Assembly (NCBI RefSeq): GCF_002869745.1
Contig: NZ_PNOS01000001.1
Span: forward strand, 62,001-126,000
Origin: Oceaniglobus roseus
GTDB taxonomy: Bacteria > Pseudomonadota > Alphaproteobacteria > Rhodobacterales > Rhodobacteraceae
Length of the DNA stretch: 64,000 nucleotides
Reading direction: 5' to 3'
In this document: positions 33,737-43,337 of the stretch, one piece after another
How positions within the stretch are numbered: the stretch's first letter is position 1
Layout: the number at the start of each line of letters is the position of its first letter
Position numbers and translations under genes: made by a program
Notes under the pieces: model-generated
Databases searched by the model: none
What the model saw: only the letters and a program-made list of their open reading frames with translations
Told to the model about the DNA's origin: nothing

Positions 33737-36484
33737 TCAGCCCCTAACCCGCGTCTCGATGAAGCGCATCATCGCGCCGAAGACCTTCTCGCGGTTCGGT
33801 AAGCGGGCAAAACCGTGGCCCTCGTGGTCGATCCGCACCAGCTCCACGTCGTGGCCAAGGCCGCGCAGGGCGGCGAAGACCAGCTCGCTTTCCGCGGGCG
33901 ACACGCGCGGATCGTCGCCGCCGTGGGCGATGAACAGCGGCGCCCGCACCTCGGCGATCTTCCGCAGCGGCGAGAAGCCGACCAGCATCTCGCGTCCCTC
34001 CGCCGTGTCGGGGTCGCCGTATTCCACCGCGCGCAGCTTGCGCCGCCAGGGCCCGGTCGCGGCCATCAGCATGTTGAAGTCGGCGATGCCGTAGAACTCG
34101 ACGGCGCAGGCCCAGTCCCGCGGATACTCGGTGATCGACGACAGCACCATGAACCCGCCATAGCTCTGCCCCGAGACCACCATCCGCCCCGCGTCCACGT
34201 CCCGGCGGCCCGCGATAGCGTCGCGTACCGCCTTCAGATCGCGCACCGAATCCATCCGCTTCTCCAGGTCGTCCGCCGCCTGCCAGGCCCGGCCGTACCC
34301 CGTCGAGCCGCGCACGTTCGGCGCGACCACCAGCCAGCCGCGCCGGACCAGGTACTGCACGTCGGACCGCCAGTGCGCCGCATATTGCGATTCCGGGCCG
34401 CCGTGGACGACGAAGAACACCGGATAGCCGGCCTCGGGCGCCGGATCGCGGGGGGTGAAGATCCAGGCGGGCACCTCGGCGCCGTCGAAGCTGGGGAAGG
34501 ACGCGAGCGTCGGTTCGACCGTATCGGCGTCCTTCAGCACCGGGGCGCCCGCCGCCAGCACCTCCACCGCGCCCGTCCCGATCGCGACCCTCACGATCTG
34601 CGAGGGGCCGCGGAACCCCGTGACGGCGAGGATCAGCGACTCCTGGTCCGGCGCGAAGAGCAGCGTCGTCACCCGGCCCGGAAACGGCATCGCCACCTCG
34701 GTCGCCTCGCCCGTGGCGCGTTCGAGCACCGCGAGGCGCGAGTATCCCTTGTCGTTCCAGGCATAGGCGATGCGCCCCTGGTCCTTCGTCAGCGCCATCG
34801 CCTCGACATCGCCCTCGGGCCGGGCCAGCCGGCTCAGCCCGCCCGCAAGGTCCAGCCGCTGGAGACAGTGGAAGTCGTGTCCACGATCGGTGACCAGCAG
34901 CAGCGCCGCGCCCTTCTCGATCCAGCGGGCCGCGTTGAAATGCGCTTTGGCCCCGCCCGCCAGCAGCACCTTCTCCTCGCCGTCGAGCGGCAGCAGGTGC
35001 AGCGCGGCGTCGTACATGCCGTCGCGGTCGTCCTCGATCAGCAGGGCCGTGCCGTCCGGTGTGAAGGCACGGGGCGTGCGGCACCCCGGCCCCTCCAGAA
35101 CGACACTGTCCTGCCCCGAGTCGAGGTCGCGGACATGGATCTGCGTGTGCTCGGGATGCCCCGCGTTGCTGGCATAGGCGATGCGCCTGCCGGCGGGATC
35201 GAAGCAGCCCCAGGTGTGCACCACGCCGGGCGCCGCCGTCAGGGCCTCGTGCGCCGTCGCGCCGTCGCGCAGGAGGTTCAGCTGGTGATGCTCGTCCCCG
35301 CCGCAATCGGTGGTGAACAGGATGTCCCGGCTGCCGGGGCGGAATGCGATGCTGCCCACCTTCTCGGTCAGCGCCGTCCGCTGCACCGGCGCCCCGTCCG
35401 GCAGGTCCCGCGACCAGAGCTGGTCGAACCCCGTCTCGTCCGAGATCCAGGCCAGCATTTCGCCGTCCTCGGACAGCGCGGGCGAATGGTGGGCCCGCGG
35501 CGCGAGGTAGGTCCCGATCGGCAGCGCCCCCGGTCCGTCGGCCAGCCGGTCCGACGCCGCGCGCAGCGCCGTGGACAGGTCCGGCGCCTCCAGCGTGGCG
35601 ACGTGGTTCGACAGTTCGACCAGCGTGAACCGCGCCTCGGGCCAGGCGCGGTGCAGGTCCCACGCGCTCTGCATCGGCGTCACCACGTCGTAGCGGCCCT
35701 GCACGATCTCGCAGGGCAGGTGGCGGATGCCGTCGATGTTGTCGAGAAGGTGGTTCTCGGGCTGGAAGAAGCCGTTGATGCAGTAGTGCGTGAACATCCG
35801 CGAGATTTCCAGCGCCGCCCGCGGCGTCGTCAGCGCCTTCACGTGGGCCGCGCTGTAAAGCAGCGTCTGCGTGCGCGAGGAGAAGCCGCGCAGCTGCACG
35901 GCCGCCGCCATCTGCACCTCGGGATCCGGGTCAACCAGCCGCCGGTGGTAGGCGGCCAGCAGGTCGTCCCGCTCGTCCGGGCCGACATGGGCCGCGAACG
36001 GCTCGAACGCATCAGGAAAGAGCTGGCCGATGCCGTGGAACCAGAACCGCACCTCGTGGGGACGGCCCAGGAACACCCCGTGCAACCGCAGGGCGCGGCA
36101 GCGGTCGGGATGGGCGATGGCATAGGCCAGCGTCAGGTAGCTGCCCCAGGAGCCGCCCGCGACCATCCAGGTGTCGATCCCCAGGTGTTCGCGCACCCGC
36201 TCGATGTCCGCGATCAGCGCATCCGTCGTGTTGCCGCCCAGTTCCGCCGAAGGCTCGGACTTGCCGCAGCCGCGCTGGTCGAACAGCACGATCCGGTAAC
36301 GGGCGGGATCGAAGGTGCGCCGTTGCGCCGGTTTCGTGCCTGCGCCGGGGCCGCCATGCAGGAACACCACAGGGATGCCGTCCGGGTTGCCGGATTCCTC
36401 GACATGGAGGACATGGGGCGCCTCCACCTCGAGGCGGTGCGTGGCATAGGGGTCGATCGGTGGATAAAGCGCCTCATTAAGCAT
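33737..36484 (-). CDS. natural fusion: proline iminopeptidase (S33) + S9 acylaminoacyl/prolyl-oligopeptidase
   Basis: One continuous frame of 915 residues. Residues 1-315 match a complete proline iminopeptidase: HGGPGAGTKPAQRRTFDP, oxyanion and nucleophile GGSWGS (Ser112), Asp266 in GRYDVVTP and His294. Residues about 330-660 are a TolB-like beta-propeller, and 670-915 an S9 catalytic domain with GQSYGGF (Ser774), Asp858 in HGGDDPRV and His890 in DHEGHGF. Both triads look intact and there is no signal peptide, so the enzyme is cytoplasmic. ATG at 36484 has AGGACAG. A separate stand-alone proline iminopeptidase is present at 49865-50836. It is divergent from a peptide importer, which suggests it trims imported peptides. 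Fusion of these two folds is unusual. Confidence 0.93.
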   Translation of the reverse strand: MLNEALYPPIDPYATHRLEVEAPHVLHVEESGNPDGIPVVFLHGGPGAGTKPAQRRTFDPARYRIVLFDQRGCGKSEPSAELGGNTTDALIADIERVREHLGIDTWMVAGGSWGSYLTLAYAIAHPDRCRALRLHGVFLGRPHEVRFWFHGIGQLFPDAFEPFAAHVGPDERDDLLAAYHRRLVDPDPEVQMAAAVQLRGFSSRTQTLLYSAAHVKALTTPRAALEISRMFTHYCINGFFQPENHLLDNIDGIRHLPCEIVQGRYDVVTPMQSAWDLHRAWPEARFTLVELSNHVATLEAPDLSTALRAASDRLADGPGALPIGTYLAPRAHHSPALSEDGEMLAWISDETGFDQLWSRDLPDGAPVQRTALTEKVGSIAFRPGSRDILFTTDCGGDEHHQLNLLRDGATAHEALTAAPGVVHTWGCFDPAGRRIAYASNAGHPEHTQIHVRDLDSGQDSVVLEGPGCRTPRAFTPDGTALLIEDDRDGMYDAALHLLPLDGEEKVLLAGGAKAHFNAARWIEKGAALLLVTDRGHDFHCLQRLDLAGGLSRLARPEGDVEAMALTKDQGRIAYAWNDKGYSRLAVLERATGEATEVAMPFPGRVTTLLFAPDQESLILAVTGFRGPSQIVRVAIGTGAVEVLAAGAPVLKDADTVEPTLASFPSFDGAEVPAWIFTPRDPAPEAGYPVFFVVHGGPESQYAAHWRSDVQYLVRRGWLVVAPNVRGSTGYGRAWQAADDLEKRMDSVRDLKAVRDAIAGRRDVDAGRMVVSGQSYGGFMVLSSITEYPRDWACAVEFYGIADFNMLMAATGPWRRKLRAVEYGDPDTAEGREMLVGFSPLRKIAEVRAPLFIAHGGDDPRVSPAESELVFAALRGLGHDVELVRIDHEGHGFARLPNREKVFGAMMRFIETRVRG

Positions 36485-36584
36485 CGTCTGTCCTGTCCCA
36501 TGGGCGCACGGGGCGGCATCCGGAACCGCTCTCCGAAGGCGCGCGAAATTTCTGCTGGCAATTCGCCCGGATTCGTTCAAGCAT

Positions 36585-36599
36585 GATCGTCATACAATC
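36585..36599. promoter_or_regulatory. GntR (FadR-class) operator candidate
   Basis: GATCGTCATACAATC is a perfect interrupted palindrome of the form GAT-N-GT-NNN-AC-N-ATC and matches the FadR-subfamily consensus TNGTNNNACNA at 36587-36597. It lies in the 197-base gap between the divergent fused-peptidase operon and the ABC importer operon. The GntR/FCD gene at 43338-44018 closes the importer operon and is the obvious ligand-responsive repressor. Confidence 0.6.
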
Positions 36600-36681
36600 T
36601 GCCGGATGCAAGGCAGGGACTCAGGAAACGCCCGATTGCCCGTCCTCCGGCGGGCCCGGGGTTCAGACAGGGAAACTCAAG

Positions 36682-38277
36682 ATGAAAATTTCAGCAAGGA
36701 CCGGACTGGCCGCCGCCGCCATCGTCGCCGCGACCGGCGCCTGGGCCGAAACACCGCCCGACACCATGGTGATGGCACGCAACATCGACGCCATCTCGAC
36801 CTTCGATCCGGCCCAGATCGGCGAGGTGGTGACGAACGAGATCATCCAGAACACCTGCGACAGCCTGGTGTCCACCGATCCCGCGGACGAGGCGGGCGTG
36901 GTCCCGGCGCTGGCGAAAAGCTGGAAGGTCTCCGACGACGGCCTGAAGATCACCTTCGACCTGGTGCAGGGCGCGACCTTCCCCTCGGGCAACCCGGTGA
37001 CGGCCGCGGACGTGGCCTGGTCGATGCAGCGTGTCCTGAAGCTCGGTTTCGGCAACGCCGCGACGCTGACCGAATACGGCTTCTCCGCCGACGGCGCGGA
37101 AGAGCAGTTCGTCGCCGTCGACGACCACACCTTCGAGATGAACCTGTCCCGCCCCTATCCCTCGGGACTGATCCTGCAGGCCATCGCGTCGAACCGGGTC
37201 GCCAACGTGCTGGACAAGGCGCTTCTGGAAGGCGAGGCGGTCGAGAACGACTATGGCAACAAGTACCTGACCACCCACACCGCCTGCGTCGGTCCCTACC
37301 AGCTTCGCCAGTGGAACGCGGGCGAGGTGGTGATCCTGGAAGCGAACGAGGGCTATTACGGCGACGCGCCGAAGATCAAGCGCTGGATCATCCGCCATGT
37401 GGCCGAGGCGCAGGCCCAGCGCCTGCTGCTGGAACAGGGCGACATCGACGTGGCGCGCGACCTCGGCGCCGAGGACCTGCGCGACCTGTCCGAGAACCCG
37501 GACATCAAGGTGGAATCGACCCCGCTGCACCAGCTCTACTACATGGGCTTCAACAGCGCCGAGCCCGAGTTCGAGGACGACCGCGTGCGCCTCGCCTTCA
37601 AGTATCTCGTGGACTACGACGGCCTTGCCGACACGGTGATGAAGTACCTCGGCGTGCCCCGCGCCAGCGTCGTGCCCATCGGAGCCTTCGGCGCCCTGAA
37701 CGAGGAGGAGGGCCAGCCCTTCAAGCTGGACCTCGACAAGGCGAAGGAGCTGATCACCGAGGCGGGCTATCCCGACGGCTTCACCGCCCGCCTGTTCGTC
37801 GGCACGCTTCCCTATGTCGCCCCCATCGCGCAGCATGTGCAGGAGAACGCGGCGAAGATCGGCATCACGCTCAACATCGAGCAGATGGCGAACGCACAGC
37901 TGTTCTCGGCCTTCCGCGGCCGTGACTTCGACACCATCATGCTCTCGTGGCAGACCTCGGTGCCGCACGCCCACGGGATGCTGTCGCGCCACGCGGTGAA
38001 CCCCGACAACTCGGCCGACTCCGGCCTGTCGATGTACCCGACCTGGCGTGCCTCCTGGTTCTCCGAGGACTTCAACAGGCGCGTCGACGAGGCGCTGTTC
38101 GAGAAGGACGAGGCGAAGCAGATCGAGATGTACCACCAGATCCAGAAGGACCACATGGAGCACGGGCCCTTCGCCTACATGTTCCAGCTTCTCGACACCG
38201 CGGCGATGCGCCAGAACGTCACGAACTGGCCCTGGAACGCCTTCCGCGTCTACTACGCCGACGTCGAGAAGGGCTGA
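36682..38277 (+). CDS. dipeptide/oligopeptide-type ABC importer, substrate-binding protein
   Basis: 531 residues, solute-binding family 5. ATG at 36682 with AGGGAA upstream and a signal peptide of about 22 residues ending Ala-Trp-Ala-Glu. Family marks include FDPAQIGEVVTNEIIQNTCDSL, VPALAKSWKVSDDGL, VTAADVAWSMQRVL and the HTACVGPYQL region. It acts in the periplasm and delivers peptides or similar compounds to the two permeases downstream. It is first of five importer genes followed by an M20 amidohydrolase and a GntR regulator. The exact ligand cannot be read from sequence. Confidence 0.95.
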   Translation: MKISARTGLAAAAIVAATGAWAETPPDTMVMARNIDAISTFDPAQIGEVVTNEIIQNTCDSLVSTDPADEAGVVPALAKSWKVSDDGLKITFDLVQGATFPSGNPVTAADVAWSMQRVLKLGFGNAATLTEYGFSADGAEEQFVAVDDHTFEMNLSRPYPSGLILQAIASNRVANVLDKALLEGEAVENDYGNKYLTTHTACVGPYQLRQWNAGEVVILEANEGYYGDAPKIKRWIIRHVAEAQAQRLLLEQGDIDVARDLGAEDLRDLSENPDIKVESTPLHQLYYMGFNSAEPEFEDDRVRLAFKYLVDYDGLADTVMKYLGVPRASVVPIGAFGALNEEEGQPFKLDLDKAKELITEAGYPDGFTARLFVGTLPYVAPIAQHVQENAAKIGITLNIEQMANAQLFSAFRGRDFDTIMLSWQTSVPHAHGMLSRHAVNPDNSADSGLSMYPTWRASWFSEDFNRRVDEALFEKDEAKQIEMYHQIQKDHMEHGPFAYMFQLLDTAAMRQNVTNWPWNAFRVYYADVEKG

Positions 38278-38280
38278 TCC

Positions 38281-39354
38281 GTGGCCGTGACGGACACCGC
38301 CGCACCGGACCGCGAGACCGACAGCGACACCGCCGCCCGGTGGGTGTCGCTGGCCGGGGTAGTGTTCCGCACGGTGCTGTCCGTCGCCGTCACGATCCTC
38401 GGCCTGCTGGCGCTGACCTTCTTCATCGGCCGCCTGCTGCCCCTCGACCCGGTGCTGGCGATCCTCGGGGACGACGCCAGCCAGGAGGCCTATGACCGGA
38501 TGTATGTCAGCCTGGGGCTGGACCAGCCGCTGTGGCGGCAGTTCCTGACCTACATCGTCAATTCCCTGACCTTCGACTTCGGCACCTCCCTGACCAGCGG
38601 CAGGCCCGTGACCGAGGACATCCTGCGCGTCTTCCCGGCAACGCTGGAGCTGGCGACGGTCGCCATGATCCTCGGCACCGGCCTCGGCATCCCGCTGGGG
38701 GTGACGGCCGCGGCGAACCGCGACACCTGGATCGACCAGACCGTGCGGGTGGTGTCGCTGATCGGCTATTCCGCCCCGATCTTCTGGCTGGGCCTCCTCG
38801 GCCTCACCGTCTTCTACGCCGGGCTCGGCTGGGTCGGCGCGCCGGGGCGGATCGACATCGTGTATCAGTACGACCTTCAGCCGGTGACGGGGCTCTACCT
38901 CGTCGATTCCCTGCTCGCGGGACGGTGGGACATCTTCCAGGACGTGTTCTCGCGCATCGTCCTGCCCGCCTCGATCCTCGCCTACGGCGCAATGGCCTAT
39001 ATCGCGCGGATGACCCGCAGCTTCATGCTGGAGCAGTTCGGGCAGGAATACATCACCGCCGCCCGCGCCAAGGGCGCGACCCGGCGTCAGGTGATCTGGA
39101 GCCATGCCTTCCCCAACATCGCCGTTCAGCTCGTCACGGTCGTCGCCCTGTCCTACGCCTTCCTGCTGGAAGGGGCGGTGCTGACGGAAACCGTCTTCGC
39201 CTGGCCGGGCTTCGGACGCTACCTCACCACCGCGCTGCTCCGGGCCGACATGAACGCGGTCCTTGGCTGCACCCTGATCGTCGGGCTGATCTTCATCGCC
39301 CTGAACCTTGCCTCCGACATCTTCTACCGCGTCTTCGACCCGAGGACGCGATGA
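38281..39354 (+). CDS. ABC importer permease (DppB-type)
   Basis: 357 residues, inner-membrane permease with six helices and the EAA loop (EYITAARAKGATRRQVIWSH). GTG at 38281 starts four bases after the binding-protein gene, with the ribosome site inside its end. A hydrophilic N-terminal tail of about 25 residues precedes the first helix. It overlaps the next permease gene (ATGA). Confidence 0.93.
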   Translation: MAVTDTAAPDRETDSDTAARWVSLAGVVFRTVLSVAVTILGLLALTFFIGRLLPLDPVLAILGDDASQEAYDRMYVSLGLDQPLWRQFLTYIVNSLTFDFGTSLTSGRPVTEDILRVFPATLELATVAMILGTGLGIPLGVTAAANRDTWIDQTVRVVSLIGYSAPIFWLGLLGLTVFYAGLGWVGAPGRIDIVYQYDLQPVTGLYLVDSLLAGRWDIFQDVFSRIVLPASILAYGAMAYIARMTRSFMLEQFGQEYITAARAKGATRRQVIWSHAFPNIAVQLVTVVALSYAFLLEGAVLTETVFAWPGFGRYLTTALLRADMNAVLGCTLIVGLIFIALNLASDIFYRVFDPRTR

Positions 39355-40274
39355 CCGACCTGCCCGGTTCCCCGCCCCAGTCCACGCTCCGAGGCTGGCT
39401 GGAAGCGCCAGGCGCCACCTCCCCGGGGCAGGCCCGGGCGCAGGCCGCCTGGCGCAGCTGGCAGCGGCTTGTGGCCAACAAGGCGGCGCTGGCGGGGCTG
39501 ATCGTGCTGCTGGCGCTGATCTTCCTCGCCGTCTTCGGCCCCGCGCTGACGCCCTACGACCCGATGGCGCAGAACCTGTCCGAACGCCTGCTGCCGCCCT
39601 CTGGCGCCCATCCCTTCGGCACCGATGACCTTGGCCGCGACATCATGACCCGCATCCTCTACGGCGCCCGCATCACCCTGATGATGGCCGCGCTGGTCGC
39701 CGTCATCGCGGGACCCATCGGCCTGATCGTGGGCGCGACCGCGGGTTATCTCGGCGGCTGGACCGACATCGTGGCCATGCGCGTCGTCGACATCTTCCTG
39801 TCCTTCCCCTCGCTGATCCTCGCCCTCGCCTTCGTCGCGGCCCTCGGTCCGGGGATCGAGAACGCCGTCATCGCCATCGCCCTCTCGGCCTGGCCCCCCA
39901 TCGCCCGCCTCGCGCGGGCCGAGGCGCTGACGGTGAGGAAATCCGACTACATCGCCGCCGCCCGCATCCAGGGAGCGAGCCGGTTCCGGCTGATCCTGCG
40001 CCACGTCATGCCCGTGTGCCTGCCCTCGGTGGTCATCCGCATCACGCTGAACATGGCCGGGATCATCCTGACCGCCGCCGGCCTCGGCTTCCTCGGCCTC
40101 GGCGCCCAGCCGCCGAGCCCGGAATGGGGCGCCATGCTCGCCTCGGGCCGGCAGTTCATGCTCACCTCCTGGTGGCTCGCCGCCATTCCCGGTGCCGCGA
40201 TCATGGTGGTCTCGCTGGCCTTCAACCTGCTCGGCGACGGGCTGCGCGACGTGCTGGATCCCCGCGATGACTGA
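39351..40274 (+). CDS. ABC importer permease (DppC-type)
   Basis: 307 residues. The N-terminal 40 residues are hydrophilic, then a membrane helix, the GTDDLGRDIMTRILYGAR segment typical of DppC and an EAA loop (DYIAAARIQGASRFRLILRH). ATG at 39351 overlaps the DppB-type stop, and its own 3' end overlaps the ATPase gene by eight bases. Forms the channel with the preceding protein. Confidence 0.94.
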   Translation: MTDLPGSPPQSTLRGWLEAPGATSPGQARAQAAWRSWQRLVANKAALAGLIVLLALIFLAVFGPALTPYDPMAQNLSERLLPPSGAHPFGTDDLGRDIMTRILYGARITLMMAALVAVIAGPIGLIVGATAGYLGGWTDIVAMRVVDIFLSFPSLILALAFVAALGPGIENAVIAIALSAWPPIARLARAEALTVRKSDYIAAARIQGASRFRLILRHVMPVCLPSVVIRITLNMAGIILTAAGLGFLGLGAQPPSPEWGAMLASGRQFMLTSWWLAAIPGAAIMVVSLAFNLLGDGLRDVLDPRDD

Positions 40275-41112
40275 CACCCTCCTCGAAATCGAGAACCTCC
40301 GCGTCGCATACCCCTCGGCCCACGGCTATACCGATGCGCTGCGCGGCATCTCCTTCTCCGTGGGCCGCGAGCGGCTCGGCATCGTCGGCGAATCCGGCTC
40401 GGGCAAGTCCACCGCCGGACGCGCCGCGATGCGCCTGCTGCCCCCGAAGGCCCGGGTCAGCGCCGACAGGCTGCAACTGCAGGAGATCGACCTCCTCGCC
40501 GCCTCCGAAAGGCAGATGCGCGAGATCCGCGGCGGCCGCCTTGCCATGGTGTTGCAGGACCCCCGCTATGCCCTGAACCCGATGAAGACGGTGATGGCGC
40601 AGATCACCGAATCCTGCCGCCTCCACACGAAATGCTCCCGCGCCGAGGCCCGCGATCAGGCTCTGGACATGCTCGAAGCCGTCCACATCCGCGATCCCCG
40701 CCGCGTCGCGCGCCTGTACCCGCACGAGCTTTCGGGCGGAATGGGCCAGCGGGTGATGATCGCCATGATGCTGATCGCCAAGCCGCAACTCGTCATCGCC
40801 GACGAGCCGACCTCGGCGCTGGATGTGACCGTGCGGGGCCAGATCCTCGATATCCTGAACGAGCGGGTCGAGGCCGAAGGCGCGGGCCTGATCCTGATCT
40901 CGCACGACCTGCCGCTGGTCGCCGACTTCTGCGACCGTGTCCTCGTCATGTACGGTGGTCAGATCATGGAGGAACTCGCCGCCCGCGACCTCTCCGCCGC
41001 CAGACACCCCTATACCGTGGCCCTGAACGAAAGCCTCCCCCCGCTCGACCGCAAGGTGGCGGAGCTGACCGTGCCCGAGCACGATCCGAAATGGCTGGAG
41101 CAGCGCCGATGA
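40267..41112 (+). CDS. ABC importer ATPase (DppD-type)
   Basis: 281 residues with Walker A GESGSGKST, Q-loop VLQDPRYALNP, signature LSGGMGQRV, Walker B LVIADEPTSALD and a switch His in ISHDLPLVAD. The C-terminal RHPYTVALNESLPPLD segment is the oligopeptide-type tail. ATG at 40267 overlaps the permease. Works as a heterodimer with the next gene. Confidence 0.95.
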   Translation: MTDTLLEIENLRVAYPSAHGYTDALRGISFSVGRERLGIVGESGSGKSTAGRAAMRLLPPKARVSADRLQLQEIDLLAASERQMREIRGGRLAMVLQDPRYALNPMKTVMAQITESCRLHTKCSRAEARDQALDMLEAVHIRDPRRVARLYPHELSGGMGQRVMIAMMLIAKPQLVIADEPTSALDVTVRGQILDILNERVEAEGAGLILISHDLPLVADFCDRVLVMYGGQIMEELAARDLSAARHPYTVALNESLPPLDRKVAELTVPEHDPKWLEQRR

Positions 41113-41867
41113 CCCCCGCCGTCGAGATCCGCGACCTCACCATCACCTTCGGACAGGGCCGCGCCCGCGTGAAGGCGGTGGACAGCGCCAGCTTCCGCGC
41201 CGCCCCGGGCGAGGCCTTCGGTATCATCGGCGAATCCGGCTCGGGCAAGTCCACGATCCTGCGGGCCATCACGGGCCTCAACGACGACTACACCGGCGAC
41301 GTCCTGATCGACGGCCAGCAGGCGCAGAAGCCCCGCACCAAGGCCTTCTTCAAGACCGTGCAGATGGTCTTCCAGGACCCCTACGGCTCGCTCCACCCCC
41401 GCCGGATGATCCGCGCCACGCTGGCCGAACCGCTGGAGATCCACCGCTTCGACAGGAAGGACGACCGCATCGCGCAGGTGCTGAACGACGTCGGCCTCGC
41501 CCCGGAATTCGCCTACCGCTACCCCCACCAGCTGTCCGGCGGGCAGCGCCAGCGCGTCGCCGTCGCCCGCGCACTGCTGCTGGAACCGCGCATCCTGCTG
41601 CTGGACGAACCCACCTCGGCCCTCGACGTCTCGGTGCAGGCCGGCGTCCTGAACCTGCTCGACAGGCTCCGCCGCGACCGGGGGCTGACCTACGTCATGG
41701 TCTCCCACGATCTGCGCGTGATCGCCCACATGTGCAGCCGCGTGGCGGTGATGACGCAAGGCAGGATCGTCGAGGAGCTGAGCGCCGACGCCCTGCGCGA
41801 CCAGCGTGCCGAAACCGAGTACACGCAACAACTGATCCGGGCGAGCCGGGGCACCGCCCACGCCTGA
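41109..41867 (+). CDS. ABC importer ATPase (DppF-type)
   Basis: 252 residues with Walker A GESGSGKST, Q-loop VFQDPYGSLHPR, signature LSGGQRQRV and Walker B ILLLDEPTSALD. It is slightly shorter than usual because the C-terminal peptide-importer tail is reduced. ATG at 41109 overlaps the preceding stop (ATGA). Completes the importer. Confidence 0.95.
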   Translation: MTPAVEIRDLTITFGQGRARVKAVDSASFRAAPGEAFGIIGESGSGKSTILRAITGLNDDYTGDVLIDGQQAQKPRTKAFFKTVQMVFQDPYGSLHPRRMIRATLAEPLEIHRFDRKDDRIAQVLNDVGLAPEFAYRYPHQLSGGQRQRVAVARALLLEPRILLLDEPTSALDVSVQAGVLNLLDRLRRDRGLTYVMVSHDLRVIAHMCSRVAVMTQGRIVEELSADALRDQRAETEYTQQLIRASRGTAHA

Positions 41868-41891
41868 CCCATCCCTGAAGGAGCCGACCCC

Positions 41892-43310
41892 ATGCAGAGC
41901 AACGAAAACCCGATCTGGCCCCAGGTCGACGCCAAGCGCGAGGCCTTCGTCGCCCTCGCCGACCGCGTCTTCGACATGCCCGAGATCGCCTATACCGAGG
42001 TCCGCTCCTGTGCCGAACACACCGCGATGCTGAAGGCCGAGGGCTTCCGCATCACCGAGAACGCCGCCGGCATCCCCACCGCCGTCGTCGGCGAGGCAGG
42101 GAATGGCGGCCCGGTCATCGCGATCCTCGGCGAATACGACGCGCTGCCGGGCCTGTCGCAGCAGCCGGGACTGGCAGAGCCGAAGATGATCTCCGACACC
42201 GGCTTCGGCCACGGCTGCGGCCACAACCTGCTCGGCTCCGCCGCCATGCTCGCCGCCACCGCCATCAAGGACTGGATCGAGGCGGAGGGGATCAAGGCCA
42301 CCATCCGCTATTACGGCTGCCCGGCCGAGGAAGGCGGCGCAGCCAAGACATACATGGTGCGCGAGGGGCTGTTCGAGGACGTCGACCTTGCCATCACCTG
42401 GCACCCGGCCAGCTTCAACGGCGTGGACGACGCGCATTCGCTGGCCAACACCCGCATCGACTTCACCTTCACCGGCAAGGCCGCCCATGCCGCCGGTGCG
42501 CCTGAACTGGGCCGCTCCGCGCTCGACGCGGTGGAACTCATGAACATCGGCGTCAACTACATGCGCGAGCACATGCCTGACGACGCCCGAGTCCATTACG
42601 CCTATCTCGACGCCGGCGGCATCGCGCCGAACGTGGTGCAGGCCAAGGCCACCGTGCGCCAGCTGATCCGCGCCCGTGACCTCGCCGGGCTGTCGGACCT
42701 CGTGGAGCGGGTAAGGAAGATCGCCGACGGCGCCGCCCTGATGACCGGCACGAAGGTCGAGTCCAGGGTCTTCTCCGCCGTCTCGAACCTGATCGGCAAC
42801 CGCCCCCTCGAAGAGGCCATGCAGGCGGAATTCGACGCGCTCGGCCCCGTGCCCTTCGACGAGGCCGACAAGATCTTCGCCGAACAGATCCGCAAGACCC
42901 TGACGAAAGAGGACATCGCCGACACCTTCCGCCGCCTCGACATGAAGCCCGACTACGACATGCCGCTCTGCACCTTCGTCGCCCCGCTCGACCGGCGCTT
43001 CGTCGGCGGCATGGGTTCGACCGACGTGGGCGATGTCAGCTGGGCCGTGCCCACCGTGCAGGCCCGCGTCGCGACCTGCGCCATGGGCACGCCGTTCCAC
43101 ACCTGGCAGCTGACCGCGCAGGGAAAGGAGCCGTTCGCCCACAAGGGCATGGTCCACGCCGCGAAGGTGATGGCCGCCACCGCCCGCGCCGCGATCCTGA
43201 ACGACGTGTTGCGCGCCAACGCCAGGAAGGCCCACGCCGAGCACCTGGCGGAATTTCCCTATGCCTGCCCGATCCCTGCCGATACAAGGCCGCCGGTCGC
43301 GGCAGAGTAG
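41892..43310 (+). CDS. M20 amidohydrolase (AbgB / aminoacylase-like)
   Basis: 472 residues, zinc-dependent amidohydrolase of peptidase family M20D. Visible features are the metal segments GEYDALPGLSQ and GHGCGHNLLGSAA, the glutamate pair in CPAEEGGAAK, and a dimerisation domain beginning near ANTRIDFTFTGKAAHAAG. ATG at 41892 with AAGGAG upstream. AbgB-type enzymes split aminoacyl-aromatic amides such as p-aminobenzoyl-glutamate; related enzymes remove acyl groups from amino acids. Coupled to a peptide importer and a GntR regulator, it likely hydrolyses the imported N-substituted amino acid or dipeptide. Confidence 0.94.
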   Translation: MQSNENPIWPQVDAKREAFVALADRVFDMPEIAYTEVRSCAEHTAMLKAEGFRITENAAGIPTAVVGEAGNGGPVIAILGEYDALPGLSQQPGLAEPKMISDTGFGHGCGHNLLGSAAMLAATAIKDWIEAEGIKATIRYYGCPAEEGGAAKTYMVREGLFEDVDLAITWHPASFNGVDDAHSLANTRIDFTFTGKAAHAAGAPELGRSALDAVELMNIGVNYMREHMPDDARVHYAYLDAGGIAPNVVQAKATVRQLIRARDLAGLSDLVERVRKIADGAALMTGTKVESRVFSAVSNLIGNRPLEEAMQAEFDALGPVPFDEADKIFAEQIRKTLTKEDIADTFRRLDMKPDYDMPLCTFVAPLDRRFVGGMGSTDVGDVSWAVPTVQARVATCAMGTPFHTWQLTAQGKEPFAHKGMVHAAKVMAATARAAILNDVLRANARKAHAEHLAEFPYACPIPADTRPPVAAE

Positions 43311-43337
43311 GCCGGGCCGCAGGGAGGTGAATCCAGC

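Noticed and set aside
33737-36484. Two separate peptidase genes with a missed stop codon
   Set aside because: The frame is open throughout, no internal ribosome site plus start was seen at the junction, and both domains are in the same frame.
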